From Laguncularia racemosa (taxonomy: Eukaryota > Streptophyta > Magnoliopsida > Myrtales > Combretaceae), in contig JBBMOL010000098.1 of assembly GCA_037954665.1 (NCBI GenBank), positions 2,728,001-2,792,000 on the forward strand: 64,000 bases of DNA, given 5' to 3'. A program made the translations under genes and the position numbers. The notes under the pieces were generated by a model, which worked only from the letters and a program-made list of their open reading frames with translations, was not told the DNA's origin and did no database searches. Shown piece after piece: positions 12,627-24,600 of the stretch. Each line of letters opens with the position of its first letter. The stretch's first letter is position 1.

Positions 12627-15600
12627 TTTCTACTTCTTACAATTTGATTAGGTTTGCAATTTTTTCTAACCTAAAAAGATAGTTCAAACCTAATTTACAG
12701 TTTGGTTCCATTTGGTTCATAGTCGGTCGATTTTTTTGCACACCCTTACTTGGAGGTTCAAGGAAGATTGCACGATGGATAAGCTAATGTGCTAGGGCAT
12801 AATCAACCAAAAGTTATGCTACATATGCAATAAAGAAGAACTACAGACATATCTCTTCTTCAACTGTGACTTTGCAAAGGAAATTTGGGCAAAGCAACCC
12901 AACATCAATGACAAGCAAGTATTTACTCTGAAACAAGCTAAACTCCAATTTTTTTACAGGTCCTTACTCCCTGTGTCCACAGTGGCAGATAGCTCTTGAT
13001 ACGGCAATTTATTACATTCACAATAAAAGGAATGAAGCAGAATGAGAAGCAATGCTCCAAACATTGAGCGTATTACTAGGAGACCCTCATATTTTAGTAG
13101 AAGCTAGAGTTCATTTGTGTTTGTATGCTAAGAATATATCCATGCACACTTTTGTTTTTTCTGGTGGATTGATTCATATTTCTTGTCTTTTTCCAAAACT
13201 CTATCATGTGTTTTTGTGCAGTGGGCTGTACCCCTTTAAGTACATCTTTTGTTATACTAATGGAAAAATTCTAAGAATACATACATTTGTGTTTGTAAAA
13301 GCTAGAGTTCATTTGTGTTTGTATGCTAAGAATATATGCATGCACCCTTCTGTGTTATCTGGTGGATTGATTCATATTTCTTTCTTTTTCCAAAACTCTA
13401 TCCTGTGTTTTTGTGCAGTGGGCTTTACCCCTTCATGTACATCTTTTATTATACTAATGGAAAAATTCTGACCTTACCCAAAAATACGTTAGAAAAACAT
13501 TGACTATTAAAAAAGCAGGAATAAAAAGGACATGCCCCAGGTCATTTAAATAATCTGATTATATTAAAGACTTGATATGATAATCATTAATAATGTTGAA
13601 GATATACATAAAATTTCTAGAATATCAAACTACATTACTTATGTAAACACCACAATAATCATAGGAAATTATATATTAATGCAAGTTGGATAGTCTCTAA
13701 ACCATTAAAATAGCTATTGAATCTATTAATTTATAAACCCTATTAGTTAAACTAAATTCTTTCTTGGTAAGTTAGTTTACCTAAATTCAGGAGGTCCTTT
13801 TAAGGTATTTTCCTATTAGTAAATGCCAGGCCATGGAAGCATACTTTTGAAAAGCAGTAAGATTTGGGTTTAGTTCAGGTAGAGAGCAGCCAAACAACAA
13901 CCGTTCCTGTTACATCCCTGGATAAAATAGATAGGAAATACCAACATATGGGGGCAACCTTCAATTTTGGTCCAAATATGCACCAAAAAAACCCCATGGC
14001 AGTAAAAGAATGACCAGAAGTAGTATGAACCACACTTGTGTCTACAATATTTTCTTTTTTTCTTTTTTTTGCCAAAGTCTTGAATACAATTTGACCCTAA
14101 TTGTATCTAGGATTTGCATTTTGTTTCTCTATCTCGTTGCCTTACTCTTATATGGAATGGGAAACCGTGGAAACATACACGTGACCCTTCGTTTTCTAGA
14201 GAGAGAAAATGCTCTCCCTTCTCTCTAACATTGCCGAACCCAACGCCCCTAAAAGACCACTTCTTCTAGGGTAAATCAAACACTAAACCTTCAATTATTA
14301 ATCTAAAATAACAAAATTAATTCACAAATATGGCAAGCGATTCATCTCACCACATGCAATCTAATGGTTTCCACCATTCACTAGGAGCAAGATTTCCTCA
14401 AGGCTTTTTTCAAAGCCACAAATCCGGAGTCCAGGGCTCCAATTCCAAGATATCTGAACAGCCCTCCCCTATTGTAGTTGAACCATACCCAACCACGGTA
14501 ACCAAAGATTACAAAACGGGTAAAAAAGACACTGTTATATTGGACGTCCAAGAAGGTGAAGAGGATTCTGGCCTTGACGGAAATTCCTATGTGGATAAAG
14601 GGAAGGTACCTTATACCAATACAAACGATCAAGCCAAATCCTTCAACTCGTTTGATAATCTACATTGGAGCAAATAAATGACGTGTTGGATGAGATTGAG
14701 AGACAAAATAACAAATCAAATCAGCCAAATCATCCACCAAGAAGTTTCGTTGAAGCTGTTGGAGCCACAAATCCCTACCCCCAACAACCGTAATTTAAAT
14801 TGGAGTATCATCTTCCTCTCTCTCATGGCGTACTCACCCAAAAAACATTCTGATCAGAAGAAGAACCCACAAGAGGAAAAGTCAGAGACCCCAATAGTGA
14901 ACCTAGTGCCTAAAAACTCTTAACTCTGATGAACCAATTGAGCTAGAACCAAATTTCATCCCATCCCAATTTCCTCAAACTCCAGCATGTGGAGAGAGAG
15001 TAGATAAGAATGAAAATACGGTATAAGAGAAGAAGGAAGATATTACGGGATCAATTGTTAAATAAATTTCCTCATTTCTAGGGTTTGTTATAGAGAGAAA
15101 CCTACGATCTCAATCCTATGATAAACACTGGAATTTGTTTTGAGAAAGAAGTGAACATAATTTCATTTCTGGGGTAAAACTCCTTTTGTACAACAATTTT
15201 TTTTTTTTTTTGGCAGTTACCCTTTCCACTAATCGTAATGTAACTGCCCATGCAGTCACGTTCCTTCCCTATTCTGACTCCACACTTCCACTAACCTAGA
15301 CTCACTATGGACAGCCTACTGAAGTACAATAACAGACTCATAGACCCACTAAACCACTACCAACACAACAATAACAGAACATACAGACCCACTATTCCAC
15401 ACTACGATGTACAGCAACACCACAACAACAAAAATAATAACTAGGACCTAACAGCAAACAGCAACATAGCAGTTCATCCACACTTCGATTTTGACTTGCT
15501 CCTTGAATATACCCATTTGAACGGCACTATTGTATCATGTGAACGCAGGAAAAACCTCGTGTGTAACAAAAGATGAGGGAAAGGAAGGAATAAAAATTGA

Positions 15601-18600
15601 TGTGGAACCTGGAAGCACCACTAAGGAACCAAATAAGGTACAAAATGAGGCCACACCAACTACTCAAAAGCTGTTTGGTTCACTTAGAAGCTATGAGATG
15701 ATAAAATCGGCATCGCCAAGTAATGGGAGGCCATGTGGTTCAAGTGGCAAGAAGAAAAAGAAGGTTTACAAATGCCTCATTATCTCCTCATCATGATGAA
15801 TTTGGCTTCATGGAATATAAGAGGTCTTAATGACCCATTGAAGAATGCGGAAATAAAAAAGTTGTGTGTAGAGAATGGAGTGTCGATAATGGGATTGCTA
15901 GAAACACATGTAAATCAAAATAATGAAGATAGGATTAAGTTGAATGTAAGTGTTAACTGGGAGTTTGGTATTAAATCCATGGCAAGAAAGAAGATATGGC
16001 TTATGTGGAACCCAAGAAGTTGGAATATTAGAATTGAGAGCACAAGCAGTGCTCTCACTACTATTGCACTCATCTTGGTTCCAATCATTTATTCTATATG
16101 CTTCATTTGTCTATACATCTAATTCTGAAAATGAGAGGAAATTATTGTGAAAGGATTTAACTAAATTAGCTCCTTCCTTAGCTGATCATCCGTGGATAGT
16201 CCTTAGGGACTTTAATGTGATCAAATTGATCCATGAGAGGAAGGGGGGTAACATAAGGAAAACATTGGCAATGATGGATTTGGTAAAGTCACAAAACTTG
16301 ATGACCTTTGGTTTGGAGGGGACTTTTACTCTTAGTCGAATAGACAATTGGATAACCCGATCTTGAAAAAATTAGATAGGATATTGGTTGACCAAAGTTG
16401 GCTAAATAACTTTCCCAATTGCGATGCCACCAACTTTGTTTCCCTTATTCTTTCTAATCATTCGGCAGGAGTTTTGCCTTTGGAGCTTAGCATAGAAAAA
16501 AGGAAATATCCATTCAAATTCTTTGAATTCTGGATAGAATTGTCAGATTTTCTCCCCAAGGTAGAAGCAATTTGGTCACAAGAAGTTAGGGGATCTAAAA
16601 TGTTCCAAGTGGTAACTAAGATGAAATGGCTTAAGAGGGAACTTAAAAATTTGAAAAGCACCAAATTTTCCCACCTTTCAACAAAAGTCAAGTTAGAAAA
16701 GGAACATTTAATTGCGACTCAAAGTTCAATTGCAAATGGAAACTAGAGCTGGGAAAGTGGGCCAACCCGTGATGGCCCGCACATGCTATGGGCCGAAGAA
16801 GCCAACCCACCCCACCCCTCCCAACAAGCCTGCCCACCCCACACATAGAATTTTTCTTTTCTTTTCTTTTTTTTACAAAATTAAAAAATTAATGTAATGG
16901 TTTAATACTTCAATTTGCATCTTTTAATATTCAACATGAAATATTTATAATAACAAGTTTAAATCAAATTTGAAGTTCAATAATACTTTAAAAATAAGGC
17001 AATACATATTTTATAAAAAAAAAAATCTAAAGAAACCTATTTAATTTCAGTTTAAGTGGAAAATTGAAATATTGTCATTTTTACAAATTTATAACCCCAA
17101 CTTGAATACAAAATTTAGTAGGTGACATTCATTTTAAATTATTTCAACTTTTTTTTTAACTATCTAATGTCTTGATCTGGCTATCAAAAAGGTTATACTT
17201 TTTTCAAACCTTTTTGATAAGTTGAAATAATTTATACAAACCTTTTATAAATAGAAAAAAAAAAACTTATACAAAACCTTTTTGATAAGTTGTTGTGATA
17301 ATGTGCCCATTTATTTACATTATTGTTTCAATAAAAAACTTATAAATCTCAATTATGTGGAACTCCTAAAATTTTTCTACATTTATTTACACTATCGTTT
17401 ATATAAAAAACTTATATATCTCAATTGTGCAAAACACCTAAAATTTTTCTACATTTATTTACATTATTGTTTAAATGAAAAACTTATATATCTCAATTGC
17501 ATTTTCAACTATTTAAAATTAGCTGTGTGACCAAATGATTCAGCTTTTGTGTTACATAAGTTTAGTTTTGATTATCTAATATCTTGATTGACCAAAAAAA
17601 AAAATGAAACTAACTCAATATACATTGTGAAGATAGCATAAATAGATTTACATATACTTAGCTCTATTTATTGTTATTATTATTATTCCCATTTTTCTTT
17701 TTTCTTTTCTTTGACTGTGCGAGCCAAGCGGGCCAACCCACCCCGACCCGCAAGCCACTCAAGGCGAGCCAAAACACAACACTATTTGACCCGCCCCACA
17801 TTCCCAGCCCTAATGGAAACACAACACTATTTGACCAAGAAAAAAAAGTATTCAAGGAATACTATCTACTAAGAGGAGTGGAAGTCTTTTTAGACAAAAG
17901 TCAAGGGTGAAATGGCTAAAACTAAGGGACAAGAATAATACATATTTTCATAAAGTGATCAATCATAGGCAAAATAGGAATGCTATACACAATCTGAAAA
18001 AGGTGAATGGAACAAAGATTCAAGGGGATGCGGATGTCAAGACGAAAATTGTAGCTTACTTCTCCAAATTGTTGGGAGGTCAACAAAAGGTCATCACAAA
18101 TACAGAGGTGCAAGACTATGTATACAAATGAATTTCGGATCAACAAGTCTTGCAAATCAATAGTACGTTCTCAGATGAGGAAATTAAAAAGGCCTTCTTT
18201 GACCAAGCAAACAACAAAGCCCTTGGTCCAAATGGATTTTCTGCCAGGTTTTTTAAAGCTACGTGGCAAATTATTAGGGAAGATATAATTAATGGGATAA
18301 AAGAGTTCATGGTGTCTGGAAATATGCTAAAAGAACTAAATAGCACAATTATCTCCCTTGTATCTAAGATTGCTAATCCTACAAATCTGACTGATTTTCA
18401 GGCCTATATCCTACTATCATACAATTTACAGGGCAATCACCAAACTACTAGCCTCAAGAATTAAGATGGTTTTACCATTGCTAGTGGGAAAAGAACAATC
18501 TGCTATCATTGGAGGTTATAGTATTTTGGATAACATCTTTGTTGCCCAAGAATTAGCCAATCGATCCCACAATAACAAAGGAGCTTCAAGGTGCATCCAC

Positions 18601-21600
18601 AAAACCTATGATACAATAAATTGAAGCTTTATGGAGGTAGTATTTACTAACATGAACTTCCCTACACACTTTATCAAGTTAGTGATGCAATGTATCTCTA
18701 CTCCTAGATTTTCTTTCAATATTAATGGTGAATTGGTTGGTTTCATATCACTAGAGACGCAAGAAAGAGCGACTCACGCACCTTTGCTTTGTAAATGACC
18801 TTTTGATCTTCCGTAAAGGTAATATAGAGCCGATTAGAGTGATTAAGGAGTCTCTGAGAATATTTTATTCTATTTCGTGCCTTAAAGTAAATATCAATAA
18901 CAGTCTTGTGTTCCTATCTAATGTACCTCCTCCAGTAAAGGTAGAGATACTCCAACTGCTTGAATTTAAAGAGGAGAATCTCCCCATCCATTATCTTGAA
19001 GTACCACTACTTTCTTCCAAACTCCGCAAATCAGATTGTGAAGCTCTCATTGATAGAATTTTGGCCAAAATCAACTCATGGACTTCCAAGTTCCTATCCT
19101 ATGCTGAACGACTTCAACTCATTAAATCAATGCTATTCTCAATGCAAGCATATTGGGCATCAATGTTTATTCTATCAAAGAAAGTAGTTGATTCTATTGA
19201 AAGGCTTACGCGCAACTTTCTATGGAGTAGGAGGCCTAATATTTCAACAAAAGCCAAGGTAAGATGCAAGAGGTGTGCAGCCTCGTTGATCAAAGGGGCA
19301 TGAGCATTCCTAAACTTGAAACATAGAACAAAGCAACCCAACTGAAACATATTTGGCATTTATGTGGAGACATGGTAAGAGGTATTTGGGGTGAATGAGT
19401 ACATTCGAACTTTCTTAGGGGATCGTCATTCTAGAAGACTAAAAAAGTCCCTGTAAGTGTTCTTGGAATTGGAGTAAATTGTTGAAGCTTCGTCCACTAG
19501 CAAGATGCATGTTTAAGTGGGAAGTGGGTGATAGCCTTTCCATATCTCTATGGTTAGATTTTTGGTTGCCAACTGGGCCTCTAAATCTGATGCATAATCC
19601 CAAAACGATTGCTACTTCAAGGCTCCCCTTGAATTCCAAGTTGTGTTGGATTATACAAGGCAATGGTTGGGAATTTTCACAAAACAATTTTTTTTACGGG
19701 TTTACAATACCCTCAAATATAATCCCTAATCCACATGAAGCCAATAGGTTCACCCGGCGTAAGGATGTTTCTAGAATCTTCTCTATCAAGAGTGCTTATA
19801 AGACTTTATCAAATCATAATGGCATCGTCCCTTGGGCTAAGGTGATTTGGAACAAATAATCCATACCAAGACATTCATTTATCCTATGGCTAACTTAGAA
19901 AAGAAAACTTTACACTCTAGACAAGCTCAATAGTTGGAGAGTATCTACCTCAACAACATGTAACCTATGTTCAATTGGGAATAAGAACCATGACCATTTA
20001 TTATGAGTGCAAATACTCTAAACAAGTATGGAAGGTAATTCTAATGGAACTTAAATGCCCAACATCCTTCCTCTGATGGTAAAATGCAACCACAAGCCTC
20101 ATGCACCCAATGCCTCAAAGCAACCCCTTAGACTCCATCATGGAGAATAGCATTTGCAGCAGCAGTTTACTGTATATGGAGAACAAGGAACTCGACTCAG
20201 CTTGGGTCTCCGTTACCTTCGCCAATGTCCTTAGCCAAACAAATTCCAGCCTACTCTAAGTTTCTTGTACTTTGATTTGGTTTACGCTAGTTTTCATAAA
20301 ATTTTATAAAATTCTAGTTCTATGACAGAATTTTGCTGTAATCCATTATCCTATTTAGCTACTGTACATTCTCTTTTATTCATACAATTACTTATTTACC
20401 AAAAGAAAAAAAAAATTGATCCTAAATATCATAAAGAAAAAACAGCTTCGGGCATTAATTTACCTCTATGTAGTAACTGAATGCCAACTTTGTTATGATT
20501 AGAAGAACCCAAAAGAGGGTGTACCTGACAAATAAATTATAGAGTGAACATCATTATAAATAACACCACCTCTAGAACTGCTTTTGAACAAGGAATTCTT
20601 ACTTGAAAAGTGAAAACGTGCTTTCATGCATTCCCCTGCCAACATAAAGTTGAGGCTGCAGTAACGATATTCATCAAAATCAGTTCAAGAGCAGAAAATG
20701 ACAAATGTAAGAGAGTTCATATTTCATAATTATTAGCAGCTGGATCCTTTTCTGAAATGAACACGCTGATTATTCATGAAACCATGTTAGTACCTGAGAC
20801 CACCACATCATGAGCATTACGATCCTGTAGTGTGAGCTCTCAAGGAACCGACGGATGGAAGGAAAAAGAAATAAGAGAGCAGCAAGCATATTTGGAGACA
20901 AGTATATGACAATAGCCAATATGAACAATGAAGGAGAGTTTGAACCACTCCCAAACCAGCCTTTGATTGTTTGAGCAAACCCAGAAGGATTCTCCCAAGT
21001 ATAAGCATAGGTAACTGGTAGGATTATAACCCATGCAGCGGCAGAAACAACCTTCAGAATGTATCTGAGCTTCACAAAATAAGACATGCTTTGATGTGCT
21101 TTCCAGCTAAGAATTACATCAAGAACAGCTGCACCATTTAAAAGCGACTGATCAGACATGACCAAATTCAACGAAGAATGACCATGGCCAATCAATTCAA
21201 ACGAGGCAGCCCAGCTTTATAAGAACTGAGCATTGCAGTATAACAAGGTAAGTCATAGCATTTTCAGTAATAGAACTCAAATGATACCAGCAATTGAAGC
21301 ACACAGCCACAATAGTTTAATTCATAACCAAGTTAGATCTAAAGATAGAGTCATTCATAACAAGATTTGAACACTCAGAATCAATGTTACAGTTACTCAA
21401 AATCAATGCTCTTCTACTTCAAATTATTAATATAACCTAATTAAGCAGTATATGAGCAACTTCATTATTCATTCAATATAATTAGTGTGGGTTATAATAT
21501 AATGTATGTACCTTCTCCAAGCTTCAATATCGCAGCAGTTATGAAGACCGATAATACTTTTTTAAGTACACCACCGTTAAAGATTTCAATTGGATCTCCT

Positions 21601-24600
21601 GAGCCATTCCAAGCAACAATTATCATAGCCTGGAAGGATAGGGAAACAATATCAGTTGAAAATAGAAGAGTGTAACATAAACAAAAAAAAAAAGAAGAAT
21701 CGATCTGGAGTCCATGGAGAAAAGGCACGAGGAAAAAAACCTGCAGGCATAAAATGAAGAAACTCCACATGCGGTCAAAGCTTCTAAAGACATGCCAGAA
21801 TGAGCGTATTTCCACAAAATTCACTTTTCCAACCCACCGATCACGGTACACAGACTTCTCATCCTGCAGAAAGTTTTAAGCTAATGACAAGGAGGTCTCC
21901 TAGAAAAACATAATTTTGGTCTTCTGAATCATCACTTTATTTGTTTGCACAAGGGGAGGAGGAACAAAAAAGGCCTCCAAGATTAATTAAATAGAAGATA
22001 TCCACCTCATTTTTGTCGAAGTGAAGCTTCTCGGAAGGAGGAACATAAAAAAAGTCAGCACCTTGACGCATTGGCCAACTCAGGCGAAAGCAATCAACAG
22101 ACCTGTATATTCCAAAAACACCTCGTAACCAAAATGAAATGAAGGAAAGAGTGGTTTACCAGGAAACCTGCATATATAAGATAACACTGTTCAACTAAAG
22201 TACCAAAAGTATTCATTTAGATCATCATAATTCCTCCACTGTGAATGCTTAGACTTTCCCCACTTGCTCCTCTCCGCTTCCTAGTGCAAAACCAAGCCAG
22301 AATAGATTAACAAATTGCTGGAAATAAATCAACCAAAAGCTCTTTCAGATTATCTACATCATTTCTACCTTTTCAATCACTTTATAGATGGGAGTGACAA
22401 CTTTCCTTAGGAAAGCCTCTTCTTCACCTCCATAGGCTGGCTTCACATTCTCCCCGGTTGTAGGACTGACATTTCCAGCTAACATGCCATACAATTCAAA
22501 GGCCATCTAGATAAAATAAATCAAACACCAATCAGGATTGAGCGTGCAAACACATGGTTGTCATAAAAGGTATAAGCTAAAACACAATCATCCTAATTTT
22601 ATCCAACACTAAATAACTCGTGTACCCAATTTATTGCGCTATCTTGAGCCTTAGTGTAAGAATTCAACCCAATGCCACAAATCCGGTGCAGTATTTATTA
22701 TTTTATATTTTAATAATTCAGTGGGCTTTCATTGATCATATTTACAAGAGTCCCCTGTTTGAGGGGGACATATTAGATAACTAAGCGATGACAAAGCCTT
22801 ATAAATACCCTGGTACTAAAAGCAAAAGAGAAAAATAATACATCTAACTCGAAATAACATGGGTACAAGAAGCAAAAGGGAGGAATCAACTGCACTTTTT
22901 CATGCGCCTATCACCAACATGAGTATAATAAATTTAGATCTATAACCAACTCATCTAAAATTTAATAATGCATATCTGTTGTGCCCTCTACTCTTATAAT
23001 TAGTTGACACTCCCCTATTATTTATGGTCTACATCCAAAAAAATATTATTTATGGGCTGAGACATTTGATTGAACTCCATCAGCTGGATTACCTAAATAT
23101 ATAGAAGTTGAATGACGATGCAGTGATTTGAACCTAGAGTCTATGCTTTGATACCATGTTAAACTTAGCATCATACCCGGATGATCTAAAAGCTTAAGCT
23201 TTTAGATACAGTGTGCACTCTTGCATCTATTGTTTAACAAGATAAGTAGCTGCAATAGAAGCTCTCATTTCAACCCTCAAACAGATGAGCAAATTTTGAT
23301 CTTCCTTGCTAAAATATTACATTATTTGTTTTACAATTCCTACAGACATCATTTGAGTCCATGAAAAATTTTGAGTAAGTTCCCTGAAAAAACTTTGTTT
23401 AATATAACCACAAGAAGCCTACAACACAACTGTGAGATTCTATAAATCTAGACAAATCATATGACACATACATGATGATAGATATAGCAAAGGCACTCTG
23501 GCATGAATCTCAAATTTGCTGCTTCCCCCCATATAAGAAGATAGAGCCCCATGTATAGAAGCTTCCGTTGTTGGACTTCCTGCTGAATAGTTGGCAACCT
23601 GTGAGTTTAAAATCCAAACAGGGGTTATTTGAAAATACTAAAATCCAAACAACTGGGAATGCAACAGAAATTACTTTACAACAAAAGACACAAATTTTTT
23701 GGATAAGTAAATAATTTCATTAATTAATCACAAATATACAACCATCAAAGATGGGAAGGTTTACAAAGAACAACTAATCTTTAAAGAGTAAACAAAAATA
23801 CTATGCATAAAACAAAGTAAACTGTTCAAGAACCTGAACAATTATTAGAATAAGCTAAAATTTGGTTGGCTATGGAACTAGAGGTAGGGATAGAATTTCC
23901 AAGACGTGACCTATTCCAAACTCTCCAAATGCAATAGATAGCAGCAGAAAAGGAGGCTCTCCATCATTTAAAGATGGGTGCATTAGAATTTGCCAAAGTA
24001 ATGAGTGCCGTAGTAATACCCTGCCAACAAAGGAAGGAAGGAGGGCAGCCACAACAGTTACAGACCATAGTCCACACTTGGGATACAAAATTACACTCGA
24101 AGAAAAGATGAGAGTGATCTTCAATGCCTATTGAGCATAAATAGCAATTAGATGAAGCTGCAATGCCCCATCTACACATTCTATCAAGTGTTGGAAGTTT
24201 CCTTAACCACGCTAACCACAAGATGAAAGAACGTCTAGGCAAAGAGGTCATTCCAAACAACTTTATACCACTGAACTGAAGGTCCAGGCGAAAAGAGGAA
24301 TACATAACCACTTCCAATGGAATAGTCTCCTGAAGTAGCATGGATCCACCCCGGTTTGTGCAGGTTAGGCCGTATAGTTGGAGGGATATCGAAGGAAGAC
24401 CAAAACAGACACAAGACATAAATTCAACCATTAGCTAAATGAGATCTAACAGAAATATCCAACAAACACACCATTTCATCTATCTAGAACTACAATGCAG
24501 TCAACAACACAAATAAATAGATGGTTAAAGCACTCCAACATTCCACACTTTACTTCAATAAATCAAAAATCTCTGTGTGTAATTTCCATATTAATCTACC

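Larger units (their letters stand above)
11540..13470 (+). mobile_element. Degenerate third LINE copy (RT C-terminal part) in intron 17
   Basis: Plus-strand conceptual translation shows relics of the RT C-terminal and zf-RVT regions. These are FIPRHELIYAWRFKEDC (when the inserted hAT element is removed) and LCYICNKEELQTYLFFNCDFAKEIWAK near 12815-12890, with C-x2-C and F-x2-C spacing. Many stops and indels show it is older than the two flanking LINEs. The 3' tail is duplicated (13101-13469). Start and end are approximate. Confidence 0.7.
14190..20416 (+). mobile_element. Second large L1-type LINE (plus strand) in intron 17, interrupted by a hAT element
   Basis: On the plus strand the order is 5' UTR with CT-rich start, ORF1 fragment, endonuclease, RT, zf-RVT and an A-rich end at 20401-20416 (aaaagaaaaaaaaaa). 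It lies only about 50 bases from the donor side of exon 17's intron boundary and antisense to the callose synthase. Frames are broken in many places. A 1069-bp hAT element is inserted between the endonuclease linker and the RT. It is the same kind of LINE as the minus-strand copy at 5.2-10.6 kb, but clearly diverged from it. Confidence 0.88.

Noticed and set aside
10641..14189. A novel host gene within intron 17
   Set aside because: Open frames here are short. Coding-like traces resolve to LINE zf-RVT remnants once the hAT insertion is removed.
21492..21851. Continuous open frame across callose synthase exons 13 and 14
   Set aside because: The frame reads through intron 13 (21630-21740) by chance. 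Splice sites and family alignment place the intron there, so it is not a separate gene.
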